Positions 23,951 through 36,738 of a stretch of DNA of 64,000 nucleotides are shown here, in pieces. The stretch comes from Manis javanica. Taxonomy: Eukaryota > Chordata > Mammalia > Pholidota > Manidae. The DNA lies in the NCBI RefSeq assembly GCF_040802235.1, contig NW_027332181.1:248001-312000 (forward strand), in the 5' to 3' direction. Below the pieces are notes generated by a model that saw nothing but the letters and a program-made list of their open reading frames with translations, did not search any database and was not told the origin of the DNA. The position numbers were made by a program, and so were the translations under genes. Numbering within the stretch: the stretch's first letter is position 1; each line of letters starts with the position of its first letter.

Positions 23951-26900
23951 CTAATATTTGAGGAGAGAGAAGAGAATTTCAATGAATAAAGCATACTCTA
24001 AAACTTAATTTTCATCAGTGTCATTTACTTAGGTTCCCAAGTTACATAGCATGTCAATAATAATAAAGGCAAAAAATTTGCTAGTTCTCATTTACAGATG
24101 CATAATTTTGTTGAAAATGCCCTGAAAGGCAGAACACAAACTAATAAAATGTAGACTACAAACAAAATTTCCAAAGAACTTGCCACTGATTGCCAAGGAC
24201 CTTTGTGGAGTATAAAGCATACCTTAAAAATAAGTGCAATTGAAGAGTTACATTACCTTGAACGTCTACGTTCAACATGTCTGTCTATTTCCTCAGCACC
24301 TTCCTTCCCATCTTTCTTGATTTTTCTAGGCCGGGTTTTAATCTGCTGATCAATATTCTTCTGAACTGGAACAGGAATTCTTGGGAACAGGGTAGAAAAC
24401 CACTCCAGTTTTGTGAGAAAAGACCGGAGCATTTCTCCAATGGTCATTACACAGCCTCCACCAGCTTTCACATCTAGGTCCTACAGAAACACAAAAGATA
24501 CCCTAGCCGTCAAAAAAAGTATTTCAACCAAAACATGAATACTATAAAAAATATCACCATCTTTGGAATCTCACATACAAAAAAATTCTACTGGAAAAAC
24601 TTCAATTTGTGTACCCTTCTAATCTGGTAATGAATGATACAAACATTCAGGCTCAGTGTATGCATGCAGGTGAGAACGACCCCTGCAGCCTCATGGGGAC
24701 AGACAGAGCTGACCTCACTCAGTTAACAAGAACATGGAACAGCCCCTTAGAGAATCAAACTACGTGGAACAACCAACTTAAATTTACATTCCACATACCT
24801 ACTAAATAATATTTCTTTCTGTGGACATGTTTGCACACATCATTCCTAGCACTGTAACCTAGCTACATATAAACTACTTCAAATAATTTCTGTCTAAAGT
24901 TTTTCTTTTAACAACTATTAATATAAAATGAAGCCCTAATAAAACTGGAAGCAATAGCAAACCAACTGCCATGAAGCAGTGAGGTTTCTAATTTAGAGTT
25001 ATGTAGAAAATAAATAAATGAACAAATAATTGGAAACGCATAATCCATGATGACCATTGTCTCTGAAAAGGGTCATTACCGCATGAAGGCCTTCTTGCTA
25101 TGCCCTCTCACAGCTCAGGACATGTTAGTCAGCTATTGTCAGTCCCAAACCTATAGTGCAAGCACACAAGGAAAGTGAGATTTGTTATCTAAACAGGAAA
25201 ACAAGAGCTAAAGGTAAAACTGCTTGCACTCACACACATTTAAGTGTTCAGATATACAGTATTTCCAAATATAATCGCTGCAGATATCTAAGGAAGAAAA
25301 CAATAAGTTAGCTTAAGTAGAGATCCTCAGGTTTGTAAACACAGTAAAAAAACAGATTAAATAGAAGCATTCAGAAACAAACCTAATGCAATACCAATTA
25401 TGAAGAGGAGACAGACACGCTTTTTAAATATAGAAGGGAGAAGTGCTTTGGCCTGAAAAATCTCATCTAAAAATAAAAGACTTTATGAAGATTGTGATTT
25501 GTCACCTAACACAGTTTTGCTTCTCCTGAGATAGTAAGTAAATAGCTCAATGAAAAGAGCACCCCCCAAATAATACAGAGAGAAGTTCTCCATGTCTACA
25601 TGACTGAGTTTTTTTTAGGTGTGCATGTAATAGTAAAAACACACTAGGAAGATTTCTATTACAATTATCCTTTAAGTCAATGAATTCTTTGGCAAACTTT
25701 TAAACAGGACTACTGAAACACAACACTCAGTTTATTTTGTGAACCTTAAAATATAAATTAGTGGTGGGGGAAGAAGTATTTTTTGAAATTTTGGACTTCA
25801 CCATGTAGGTTTATTAATACATATGAGATTTAAATCTCACACAGTGATGTTTCCCAAAGTAACTTTTCCCTTCTGAACATACATAACAAGTTCAATCCCA
25901 TTAAGCTTGAATGGCAAACTAGATTTATAATTTTATTTTAAAGTTTAACAACTAGTTTAAATGAAAGTTTTCTTTCCAGCTTTATAAATATGTTTAATAT
26001 AACAGGAGTCAGAAAGCTAGAAATGAAGTATTTTGGTCACCTTAAAAAGGGCATCCAAACAGCCAATTTAGTCCCACCTAGCTATTCAATTCTGCACATC
26101 TATCCAAGTGGTAACATTAATATTTGGAAGAAGAGGATAAAGAACTGAAAAGTTCCAAGAAAAAAAGCTGTATTAGTATTATTCTATGTGCATGTCTTAT
26201 CACTTCAATCTCTAGCATGGCCCACCTTAAGAAGTCACTATCAACTATACAAGAGCAGTGCAATACACAGAATACAGGAAGAGAAAATTTCAAGTCACCA
26301 AAATACATTAAATCATTAAGAAATAAGAAAATGTAAGAAATTTCACCTAAGATATAAAAGAATGCATCAAGTCTTAGTAAAAGGACATTAATTATTAAAG
26401 TATTTCAGTGAAATATATTTAACTACAATAAATTCTAGAAGACATTAAACCTATGTAAGAGTAATCAGAAGAAAACTAATTATTACCCTTGTTGACATAC
26501 CTCTTCATCATCAAGGAAGGATTCAAACCAATCCCACAGATCTGTAGGGGGCTGTGTGTACCTAGAATTACAAGATCGATTAGGCTTAAGTGAATTATAA
26601 TGAGATACTGATTGGAAATGCAGATAAACACTTGCTCACCTTATATACATAAATCCAAGGGCTCTAATATATGGAGAGTCTGTGTGCGTTATGAGACCCA
26701 TCACTTGCTTGCGAGTTAACTTTAGAGTAAATAATTTGTATAACAAGCAAAAAGCTGTAGAAACAATTCCTCCTGTTCCAACACCTCGAACCTTTAGGGG
26801 AAACAGAGTTAAGAAAAAGAAGCAAAATAACTGAGAGATAGTTAACACCAATTGAGTAATCCTGTTAGATATTAACAACAGGAGTAACAAATATACTCCA

Positions 26901-29900
26901 GAACTAAGAATGGAGCATAAAAACGTAATACTTGTCTAACCCCATTTATCAGGCACTTGAATTTAGATTAAAAAATAAAAAAAGGGCTTCTAAGACTTGT
27001 CAATTGACTGTCATTTGAGGAATTGTCAGGCTTTCAATTTTCTAAATATAAACTTAGTTATTAGACACAGAAATACTGAAAAAATGCACGTACTTCTACT
27101 TACCCCTCCGCACATCCCTGTTTGGCCTGCCGTTTTCCTGCTTCCTTTCTCCCATGGTTCAACATGTGTGACCTGAAAATAGAAAAGAGGAACACAACAA
27201 ATATTCATACTTTGAATTTTTGTTTTAAGTGTGATTAAAGTGAACCCAAGTCTACAATAGAGCAGCTCTTCCAAAAGTTTGGAAGATATGTTAGTGAGTA
27301 CCAATAAAGCCACTGGGGTTTAACAAAACCTCAACAGCTTTACAGAACAGAAATCCCATTCAAGTAGCTTTGTGGAGAAATCCCATTAAAGGATACATGT
27401 AGCTGAAACATGTGGAGCCAGGAATTTCTAGTCTCAAACACTTATTAAAAACACTTGGTAATACTATCAGCTTTGTATCTTATCATGAGTTTCTTCTAAA
27501 AAATCTCAGTTTAAAATGAACTTAAGGATCCAACCTAAAGCAAAACTAATAATAAAGCTTAAATATTTATTTCAAAAAAACCTTTTTTAACCTTTAATAG
27601 TTCAATCTTACAGTGCTTTAAAATTCATTATAAAATAAAAATATTTTAAATAAAAACTTGACGTATGCTAAAACAGTAACAGAAGGTACTTTTGATGCAA
27701 AATTATGGAACCTAATGCATGTATATATGTATTTTTTTTACCATGATCAGGCATTATGTTCATTCCTGATTAAAGTTGAAATTACAAAAGCCACACCTAC
27801 ACAGAGAACATTCCTGCTAGTTAGTGTACAATTTATTTTCTGCCTAATCCTGTGAACCAATTCAATTTTTTTCCCAGAATATAAACTGTGTCAAAAGCTA
27901 AGTAGGACTAGTCATTATACTCAATATCACCTTTCCTAAGGTGGGTACCCTTTAAAAACCACAAACTTACCCTAAAAATAGCAAAGAAAATTAACTCTGC
28001 AACAGATAAAACTCAAGGTGTTTTATAAAGGTTAAGATATCTATTTGCTTCTTAATTTAAATATAAAATGGTGTTCTTTCACTATGTATTTCCAAAACTG
28101 TATTTCCACCCACCCATGGTTACATTTTCTACTCTTCAGTGGCTGCAGCCAGGAAAGCATGCATTTAAATATAAGCACTACACTTTTGCTCAGGGGACTC
28201 CTGTATTGCTTTACTGCTTCACGTCCTGAGCCTCCAGCTTGCTGTATGTAAAAGATGTTTCAATTACTTAAAAGCTACCCAAAGGGGTGGATGCAGCACA
28301 AGATGGACTTACAAAACTGGAAGTCTACATATTTCAATAATTATTTAATCTGGACATATGAACAAAACCAAAATCTTCAGTTTTATAATTAAATTGAAAT
28401 AATTTCTAGTACAATCTTGTTTCAAAACACAGTATTTTAAATTTGAAAACAAATTTTTCCTCTATTGCATTAACATTTGTCTGCCATTAAACAGAATCTG
28501 CCACAGCAAGAGCAGGAAACCAATTTTCGACTGTTTGAAGTTTACTACACAAATACAGCTAAGGGTTAAATATTCGCCATATTGTATCCATGGTGAAAAA
28601 GACCTTACCTTTTAAAAGCTAAAAAACTAGTTTGTAGTATTACAATTACTTACAATACTCTTGTAAGAGGATATCAAAATATCCGTATACTTTATATACC
28701 CAAAGTTGAACTGTATTTTCAAAATACGGTTTTTGTATCAAAAGGAACTTATTCCCCTCCCCCCACCCCGCCTAAATCCCCATAACCTCATGACTTAACT
28801 GGGGTGGGGATGGACAAAAACATAACCTAAAAGCAAACAGCATTTTCTTTTGTTAGCACCCTTACAGATATGTGCAGATCACAGAAAATATGCGGTCTGT
28901 TAAGTGTTTTAAGTGTCAAAAGAGACAAAACGGATTGTATTCCATTAGCAGCTCTAGCTTACATATTTAAAATCTTTAAGGCTACCAGTAATATTCTTTA
29001 AAATACAAACTAACCTTAGGAGGCCTGGAAGGTATTTCTTAAATTACATAATTTGCAGGGAAGTGGAGAAAGCCTATCTAGTCTAAGGAAAGACCAAAAC
29101 CAATGGCCAAAAAAAAATCTAATTAGCCGTTCATTTAACCAGGGAAATGCATACATGGCGATTGAGCATGATTAATAGTGCATACCTCTACCTGCGACCC
29201 TGGGCTGCTCCGAGCCTCGCTGCAAGACTGAGTCAATCCTGCTAACGAAACAAGAACTGAGACAAGAGTGCAGTGAGGAGGCGCCAGGTGAGCTCCCCAG
29301 CACAGCCAAGCCAGCACCGACCCTGCCGCAGAAGCCCAGGGCCCAGATAATTCTAAATAAGCCCAATGCACAGGTAACTGAGACCACTTACTCCTGACTT
29401 CCTGCTGGGAAAATTTCCAGGCCTTCTGAATACCTCTTGCACTGGCACCTCTCCACCCTCAACCCTCCAGCCCCGCGCGACATACGCACTGACCATTACC
29501 CTGTCTGGACCGGAAAGTGAATACCAACAACACAAGGCAATCACTGAAATCAATACATGCCCTGGCCCGGGGTGGGGACGGGTGCAGCACCAACAAGTTG
29601 GCGCTGAGTAAATCCACGTCAAAAGAGTAATTTTAATACTGCAAACTGCTGAAAGGCTTCAGTTACTCTCTTCTCCTCTCCCCCACCCCTCCCGTCCAGA
29701 TCCCCCTCCCCCCAGAGGTGGGCAGGAGGCTGGGGGAGGAGTGAGATGAGTAGTGGCGGGCTCTCTGTGCCCCGCAAACTGAAAAGGAAATGAGAGCGCG
29801 GCCCCAGTCTGACCCCTTGCCGGCCAACAAGACACCGCTCCCCATGCCCCACCTTCCCGCACCTACGGAGCCTCCAGCCTCAGGGGGCCGCCACCGCCCG

Positions 29901-30246
29901 GTTCCTCCGTATCCCCTCCTCCGAACTTAACCGCCCCCCGGCCGCCGCCCCGGCCCCAGCCGCTTCGTACCTTAAAGTAGATCTCGTCCACTACCTCGTG
30001 GTAGGTCTTGAGCTCGTAGAGCTGCACTTTGAAGTAAGGCGACGACAGGATATTGGTCAGGATCATGGGGTTGAGGTTCATAGTCTTCTCGTTGCCCCAC
30101 AGCGGCAGCACATTGCCCTGCTTGCCCGAGACCGCAGGCTTCGCGGTGCCGCCGCCGCCGCACTGCTGCTGCTGCTGGGCCGCGGCCGCGGCCGCCTGGT
30201 GCTGTGGCTGCGAGTTGCCTGTCAGCGCGGGGCTGTTGTTAGCCAT
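23104..30246 (-). CDS. PRPF38B: PRPF38B, pre-mRNA-splicing factor 38B (six coding exons, complete)
   Basis: Joining 29971-30246, 27104-27172, 26640-26791, 26501-26561, 24257-24480 and 23104-23950 on the minus strand gives 1629 bp, a 542-residue protein; human is 546 from memory. Residues 1-45 are low complexity with Ala and Gln runs. Residues about 47-235 form the PRP38 domain (NVLPLWGNEKTMNLNPMIL, HVEPWEKGSRKTAG, GGIVSTAFCLLYKLFTLKLT). Residues about 256-542 are an Arg/Ser and Arg/Asp/Glu-rich tail, typical of splicing factors, which drives nuclear speckle localisation and is a target for SR kinases. The protein is a PRP38-family spliceosome component; the family acts in spliceosome activation. 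All introns have GT/AG ends and phases agree. The start is chosen because it opens the conserved MANNSPALTG N-terminus; the frame stays open upstream in the CpG island but there it looks like UTR. Confidence 0.97.
24257..24480 (-). CDS. PRPF38B: PRPF38B coding exon 5
   Basis: The 224-bp exon encodes residues 187-261, from DLDVKAGGGCVMTIGEMLRS through FPRIPVPVQKNIDQQIKTRP to RHVERRRS. This closes the PRP38 domain and begins the basic tail. Donor GTAATG from 24256. Confidence 0.97.
26501..26561 (-). CDS. PRPF38B: PRPF38B coding exon 4
   Basis: The 61-bp exon completes Arg166 and encodes YTQPPTDLWDWFESFLDDEE up to residue 186. Acceptor TAG at 26564-26562; donor GTATGT from 26500. Confidence 0.97.
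26640..26791 (-). CDS. PRPF38B: PRPF38B coding exon 3
   Basis: The 152-bp exon encodes residues 116-166 (VRGVGTGGIVSTAFCLLYKL to ALGFMYI). Donor GTGAGC from 26639. It is separated from exon 4 by an intron of only 78 bp. Confidence 0.97.
27104..27172 (-). CDS. PRPF38B: PRPF38B coding exon 2
   Basis: The 69-bp exon encodes residues 93-115 (VTHVEPWEKGSRKTAGQTGM, then CGG). Acceptor CAG at 27175-27173; donor GTAAGT from 27103. Phase 0 at both ends. Confidence 0.97.
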
Positions 30247-30680
30247 GTTGCGGCGGCAGGAAGGAGGGAGGGAGGGGGAGGGGGCCAAGCTCGATCTCGC
30301 TCTTCGGGACAACGGTCCGGGACCTACTCCATGGACCGCCGTCGGGAGGAGGGGCGCTCGCTCTGCCCCAGCCGGGTGAGGGAGGGTACCCGAGATACCA
30401 ACAGATGGACCCCGGTCCAGAGCAAACGCCGAGACTAGGGCCGCGAGAACTCCGGCAGAAGGCGAGCCGGCGGCCCAAGAGCGCGATCTCTTCCGCCAAC
30501 TGCCCCTGGGAACAAGATGGCGGTCCGGCGGAAATGACGGCACGGGTCCAGAGGTCTAAGCTGAGCCAGCGGCCAATCAGAGACGCCCAGTTGGGCCGGA
30601 GATTCCTCTTCCTAGTTCCGCGCGTTCGGAGCACTGTGCTGTTGCTGCTGCGGTCTCCAGTGCCGGGCGCTTGTTGGATT
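29680..30680. promoter_or_regulatory. PRPF38B: CpG-island promoter of PRPF38B
   Basis: GC- and CpG-rich DNA spans PRPF38B exon 1 and upstream. A YY1-type motif 'caagatggcgg' lies at 30513-30523, with ETS-type GGAA/TTCC cores around it (30491-30496, 30526-30532, 30603-30608). No TATA box is seen, as usual for housekeeping CpG promoters. The TSS is probably at about 30.5 kb; this is inferred, not shown. Confidence 0.75.
29971..30246 (-). CDS. PRPF38B: PRPF38B coding exon 1
   Basis: The 276-bp exon encodes residues 1-92 from MANNSPALTGNSQPQHQ through an Ala6-Gln5 tract to HEVVDEIYFK. The donor GTACG follows AAG at 29970-29969. GCG and CTG repeats here make the Ala/Gln tract a likely length-polymorphic site. 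Confidence 0.97.
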
Positions 30681-31559
30681 TTTCGCTGGCAATTTGGGGC
30701 CGAGGGGAGGGCACTTAGGCCCAATTCGTTTGTTTTAGTATTGGATTAGGGGCCCAACTTCTCCTCTCAAAGGCCGTGCAGGAAAGGTTTCGCATGGCTA
30801 GTTGCTTGCTAGTTCGTGACTCTGACTCCCATAGAGTATCCTAGTCTCCGAGTTCAGTTTTAAGATTCCCTGGAAGGGATGTTGGTTAGGACCTCATTCC
30901 TTCGTGTAATTCCGATGCAGTGATTACATCTCTCTGCCCTCCGCTGGGCTGTAATGTCCGGCCCGAGGCCTTACCTTCTGAGTCTAAGTTGATTCAACTG
31001 TAAAATCAGGATAACATCTTGCTGAGCATTAACAGAACTAGTGTAACTATCGCCTAGTAGAATGCCCCAAGCATTTGTTAGATGTCTTTATCTTTCCTCC
31101 CTACTCGAGTTCCATTCTGTGGATGCATTCTGGATGGTAAATACTGAGCGAAGCACTGAATGGGGGATGACGGTGAGAAGAGGTGGGGGAGAGGTGTAAA
31201 AATGAGGCAGAATTGCTCTCATCTTTCAAAAGGTGCTGTTAACCTAGAGAAGGTTCCTGATGTTTGGGAGTTAAGAGGAGGCTACAAGACGCACTTAGGT
31301 TTCCGTAGGTATGACTAGGCTGGGCAGTTTTATCAGCAGAGAGCAGCCTGGGCATAAGGAGAAGGGAAAATCAGGCTTGTTAGAGGGTGACTAGTTCGGT
31401 CGACAGGAGCCAGGACGTATGCTTATGGGAGGGTAAGACTGAATAAGGATTGTGCCACTGGGAAGTGCTAAGATAAAACATTTGGAGTTAAATGATATTT
31501 AAATTCAGGGGTTGCATAATTACATCTGTGACCCCAAGTCTACTTTAAGATGCTAATAT

Positions 31560-31770
31560 TCCTAATATTCTCTGGCTCCAATCCATTCTTCGCAGTGTTG
31601 CCAAATTCATCATTCCAAAAGTGCAGCACTCCCTACTCAAAACCTTTGATGGCTCTCAGTGACATCCTAATTGCCAAAAATCCAATGACCATTTTCATTT
31701 TTATCATACTTGATTTCTCTTTGTAGCCATTTTTATCATCTACTCTTTCCTAGAAACCACTGGGGCAGGA
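31560..31770 (-). repeat. L2-like repeat fragment, minus orientation
   Basis: The pattern 'ctccctactcaaaacctttg' with 'atggctctcagtgacatcct' matches the common antisense appearance of the L2 3' region. Diverged. The rest of 30.7-32.5 kb shows no gene. Confidence 0.45.
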
Positions 31771-32580
31771 AGTTTGAAGATGGAGATCTTAAATTTCAGC
31801 GGCTTATTTCACAGAAGAGAGGAAAAGGATAAGACAAATCTTGGGGCAAATCCACACTTGGTGAAGATGAACCATCAGGGGAGAGAAGACGAGAGAAGTA
31901 GGAGGCAAACCTGAAGACTGGTTCAGAATGTAAGGAATGATAATTGATAAATATAAGTGAATGATTGGAATGATTAGTATTTAGAGCTGGAGAATACATA
32001 AATGATCATTCTATCTAGTTCCTTTATTTTACATTGGGGAACTGAAGCTTTGAGAGAAGTGGGTTTTGCTTCCTTCTTAGTAGAGCTTGTTTTTCTATAC
32101 ATTACCTTACACCAACTTAACTTCCCAAGGAAAATGGCTGATGCCAACCTCTAATGAATTACCAAGTTAAAAATAAAAAGAAATTCAGTTCTTCTTTTTA
32201 CATGTATTTTTTGCCTTGATAAGATTATTGAATTTACGTAGTGATATTCTAATGCCAAATCCTATGATCTTCAAAACATTTCTTAGCATATATGATCCAT
32301 GTATTCTTAAGACATTCATTTACCCCTAGATTGTGAGTAAAAAGAGTTCAATAGAGGGGTTGAAGTTTAATAACAAAGTTTCTGTGACATCAACTAAAGG
32401 AACCAGACATTATGATAAAGTGCTTAGCATATTCAATGAATCCCTATAACACTCTGAAAATATTACTATTGTCCTCATTTAAAAAAACTAGTAATACTTA
32501 CTTTGGGAACACTACATTGCATATGGATAAAACTGGGAAGTTTGGTTTGATCGGTGTTGACATGTGCATACCCATTGCCT

Positions 32581-32960
32581 TGGTCCATTCATGCTGCTAT
32601 AACAAAATACTACAGATTGGGTAGCTTATAAACAACAGTTATTTATTTCTCACAATTCTGGAGGCTAGAGTCCAAGATGAAGGGACAGTCCTCTTCCTGG
32701 TTCATAGCTGGTCCGTTCTAGTTGTGTACTTATATGTTTGAAGGGGTGAGGGAGTTCCTTGGAACTCTCTTTATAAGAGCACTTAATCTCATTGAACAAA
32801 AAAACAATCAAGGGTGTTAGACAAACCTACCCTTGTTTATTAGGTACCTCATGATTTAAGCACTTCCCAAAGGCCCCAATTCCTAATACCATCATTTTTT
32901 GGAGGTTAGGATTTCAGCATGAGTTTTCCAAGGACACATTCAGACTTGTTAAACCATGAC
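32581..32960 (-). repeat. Ancient LTR-like repeat (MaLR-type), minus orientation
   Basis: Its reverse complement contains 'catcttggactctagcctcc' and 'gtagtattttgttatagcag', matching the 3' half of the copy at 4590-4975. It begins at 'ggtccattcatgctgct' and runs to about 32960. Confidence 0.6.
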
Positions 32961-32999
32961 CACAATCAAGATAACAATCATACATTACCCCCAGCTGTT

Positions 33000-33660
33000 C
33001 TCTTCTGCCCTTTTGTAATCTATCTGTCCCTCTAGCTCCATCTCCAGACAGCCACTCTCTGTCAATATAGATTAGTTTGCATTTCCTTGAATTTAAATTA
33101 ATGGAATCATACACTATGTTCTCTTTTTGCCTAGCTTCTTTGACTCAGCATAATTTTGAAATTCATTTTTGTTGCTTCTACGAACAGGTTGTAGTTTGTT
33201 TTTATTACTGGATAGTATTCCATTATAGGATTTGCCACAATTTGTTTATCCAGTCGTCTGCTGATGAGCATTTGGATTTCTAGTTTGGGCTGTTAAAAAT
33301 AAAGCTGCTGTGAACATTTGTGTACTTGTCTCTGTATGAACATGTTTTCATTTCTCTTGGCTAAATGCCAGCATGTAGAGTAACTGGGTCAAGTGATAGG
33401 TGTTCCAACTTTTTAAGAAACAGTGAACCCTTTTCCGAAGTGGTTGTACAATTTCACATTCCCACCAGTGGTGTATGAGAATCCAGTTGATTCACATCTT
33501 CACCAACACTTGGTATGGTAAGTTTTCTTAAATGGTAGCCATTCTAAAGGGTGTGTAGTGGTGTCTCACTGTGGTTTTAATTTACATTTCCCTTATGACT
33601 AAGGTTGAACATTTTGTCAGGTGCATATTCACATTCCTGTATCTTCTATTGTGAAGTAAC
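33000..33660 (-). repeat. L1 fragment, minus orientation
   Basis: It shows the antisense L1 succession 'gactcagcataattttgaaa', 'tactggatagtattccatta', 'taaagctgctgtgaacattt' and 'cacattcccaccagtggtgt'. It is a diverged, non-coding fragment. Confidence 0.8.
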
Positions 33661-34997
33661 TTCTGTTGTTCCAACTTGAGGCAAGGGAGCTGACTTTCAT
33701 ACATCCACAGCACTCAGTCATTAGCAAAATGCTACCTCAGGGATGTAAATTCTGATACTCCAGCTTTCTGTGCATTTGGGGAAAAGTGCTCTAGTAGCCT
33801 CCAGACAGTTAGCTAAAGTGGCTCAACTGTGTCTGGAGTATTCAAGATGGTTCACTCACACGGCTAATAAAAACACAGGTTGATGGCTGTCAGCTGGGGT
33901 TAGGAGTGGGGCAGGGGCAGATTTGGTTTCTCTCTAATGGATCTCCCCAAGGGACTTTTTATTCCTCCGGCACAGCATGGCATCTGGATTCCAGGAGTGG
34001 GTGTTCCAAGGGACAGGAAGTACAAGTTGCCAGTTTCTTAACATCTGGCCCCAAACTGGCACTTCAGTATTCTATTCATTGGTAAAGCTACAAAACTCAT
34101 CCGGATGCAAAAGGAGAAAGAATAGACCCTTTCTCAACAAGGATGTTAAAGAATTTGTGCATCTTCATTGTAACACTCCTCCTTCTGGTCACAGACTCTT
34201 TACATTTTTTTTACATACAAAAGATAATCACCCCTCCCAAGACCTCCAAATATTTCGTTATACTTAGCATCAGGCTCAAGCTGACATTCAGGATCACTTT
34301 TGATCACTTATTACGTGGCAGACACCTACACCTGCTGGACAAGATGAGCCATAAGAGAATGACCTTTGTTTTTTTCACTCAGATCAATATTTGGACTATA
34401 ATATGTACACTATACATATTTACTGAATGTGTCAACTTATTTAAATCTCATTTTTCAACTGAAAAATTTGACATTCAGAGAAGGTTAAGTAAATTTTCAA
34501 ATGTTAGAGTCTAACAGTCAAGTCTAAGGTCTATTTGACTTAAAACTTGTGAAAATGCATAATACAATCTATCTCAGTGAGACTGAGAATCTGATGGAGG
34601 AAGTAAGATTAGGCCTAATGAGAAAATGAGATGACAAAGGGTAAGCTACGGATTGGTTGTAGGGAGGAACAGATGCAACTGACAGCTTGAGGTAAAGATT
34701 TGGTGATTTGGGAGAGGCGGAAATGGCAAAGCCAAGGACGATTTTCTCTCTCAGAGAGTAGGAGACTAAGACAATAGACTAGGAAAATAAAATAAGCAAA
34801 TCTGAGACAGAGCTGGACATGAGAATTGAAGTTCAATAATAATCCAACAGCAAGTAAAACAAGAACTCTATATCAGGGACTACTGCACAAATTATTTAAA
34901 AAAATTTTTCTTTAAAAATTTCAAAATTGCAGTAAAATATATATAAAACCTACCATTTAAAAAAAGGACACTTATAAAGTGTACACTTCAGTGGTAT

Positions 34998-35392
34998 TGT
35001 CTCGTTCAAAGGTTTAAGCTCCAAGCAAGTTCACTATGGTTTCGGTGAGACCAAAAAATGACAAATGAGATTTGGGGGTTTAAAATAGGGGCTCATACCA
35101 AGCTTTATTCTCATGGTGGGCAGGTCAAGTGCTAGAATCACATCTGCCTCCATCTCTGCTCCTGGCTCAGCCTCTGCTCCCCTCTCCTGCTCTCCCACGT
35201 CCCTCTGTCCTTAGCACCAGGTGGAACTCTTCTAGCAATACCAGTAGTAATGGCTTATTGCCAACAGGTATGCAAACATGTGCTTGTGCAGTAGGTTAAG
35301 TACTACCTCATTGCACATACACAATGAGTATCAGGTGAGGATCCTGGCCAGGAACTTCCATTTTCCCTACTGAACACATTTTCACTACTAAG
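34998..35392 (-). mobile_element. LTR-like insertion in the L1, minus orientation
   Basis: The block starts 'tgtctcgttc' and carries TTTATT at about 35103-35108, that is AATAAA on the minus strand, as in a solo LTR. It interrupts the L1 between 'cttcagtggtat' and 'aagcacgttcac'. Exact ends and a clean duplication could not be fixed. No viral gene is present. Confidence 0.5.
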
Positions 35393-35550
35393 CACGTTCA
35401 CACCGTTATGACCCATCCCCATCATCCCAAACTGAAACTCTAAACCCTTTAAACAACAACTCTCAAGTCCCTCCTCCTCTCAGCCCCAGGCAACTGCCAT
35501 TCTACTTTCTATCTCTATAAATTTGAGTACCCTAGGTATCGGATATAAAT

Positions 35551-36738
35551 GAAATACTGAAGGGGAGGAAAAATAATTTTCCTTCTACCCTCTGATTTCT
35601 TGACTGATACCCCTGTAATAAAAGACAGATTAACAAAAGAAAAAAAAAGTTTATTGGCATATATATTTCATGCATACATGAGATACCCAAGAAGAACAAG
35701 TAACTCCCTAACAAGGCCCAGGCCACCACCTTAAATACCATCTTCTGTAAAGACAAAAGAAAGATGTTGGGGTGGGGGCGGGGAGGCTAGGGATAGGACT
35801 TACCAGGAAAAGCACAGTAAACAAGCAGTAAGGTCTGTTTTGCAGATTTGTATCAGTGTCTTCTCCATTGACAAGATTCTTGTGATTTAAGCATCTTTCT
35901 CTGGCTGGTATAGAGAGGGAGACAGCCTTACAAATAGAGACTTCCTTTTAAATGTAAATTTCCTTAGCTTCCCCTGTGTTTTTAATCAACTTGAGTCAAT
36001 CCTTATGCCAAGAGGCGTTTTTTAGGGTGGCATATTCTGTTACTCTTCATTCCTGCCTTTGAAATTTCCCAGTAAGTCTCACAGTCCAGAGCTTGAGTTG
36101 GTAGATTGTTCCATATCTCGCTGAATCCGTCTCTTACTCCTGAGAATGGGTCAGTTAAGTCCAAGATTTGTGTCTCAGTTCGGGAGCTGGTATTGCAGAT
36201 GGGCTCCTAAAGTTAGTCTATATTGTGCAAGCAATCATATATTTAATAACAGGTATTTCTATGGAAACAAGAGAAAAACAGAAGGTTGTGAAAACAGACC
36301 AGAGGGAAGTTAATCAAGATTTCTAGTTGTTGGGCTGGAAGCGTCTTTAGTCAGAGTGAGGAGAGGCAATGGCAGTCTGATAGATTTGCTTGGTTTGCAG
36401 TTTGAGTATCTCTGGTGATGTCATAAGGTGTTGCAGTGAACTTTCTGAGTGGCCCACACAGCAAAGACACAAAGTTTGTCCATACACGAGCTGATGTGAT
36501 TTCTCTGCAGTTTCTATCAGGTCATCCAGCTCCAGCTTTTAGGGCTTTAGGAAAAGGGCAGTTTTTGTTCTTAGTGAATTCAAGTCAGAAGCGTGGGAGC
36601 AAACTGGAAACGTTCGAGTCAGATATTGCAGAAACTAGAAGAATTCAAGATTCAGTTCAGTTTGCAGGTAGACAAATTGAAAGACATCTGATATTCACAA
36701 AAGTGCACTACTGAAAATTATTTTCTTTCCCCCTACTC
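35551..36738 (-). mobile_element. LTR-like insertion of about 1.2 kb in the same L1, minus orientation
   Basis: The block starts near 'actgaaggggaggaaaaata' and, read on the minus strand, ends in a pyrimidine/purine-rich LTR-type terminus with 'ggaaaattatttttcctcc'. It lies between L1 pieces that belong together. No coding frame of note; family not determined. Confidence 0.45.

Noticed and set aside
29863-30543. N-terminal extension of PRPF38B exon 1 to an upstream ATG and read-through past 29971
   Set aside because: The conserved protein starts at 30246, and the exon stops at a GT donor at 29970; the extra residues are UTR and intron translation.
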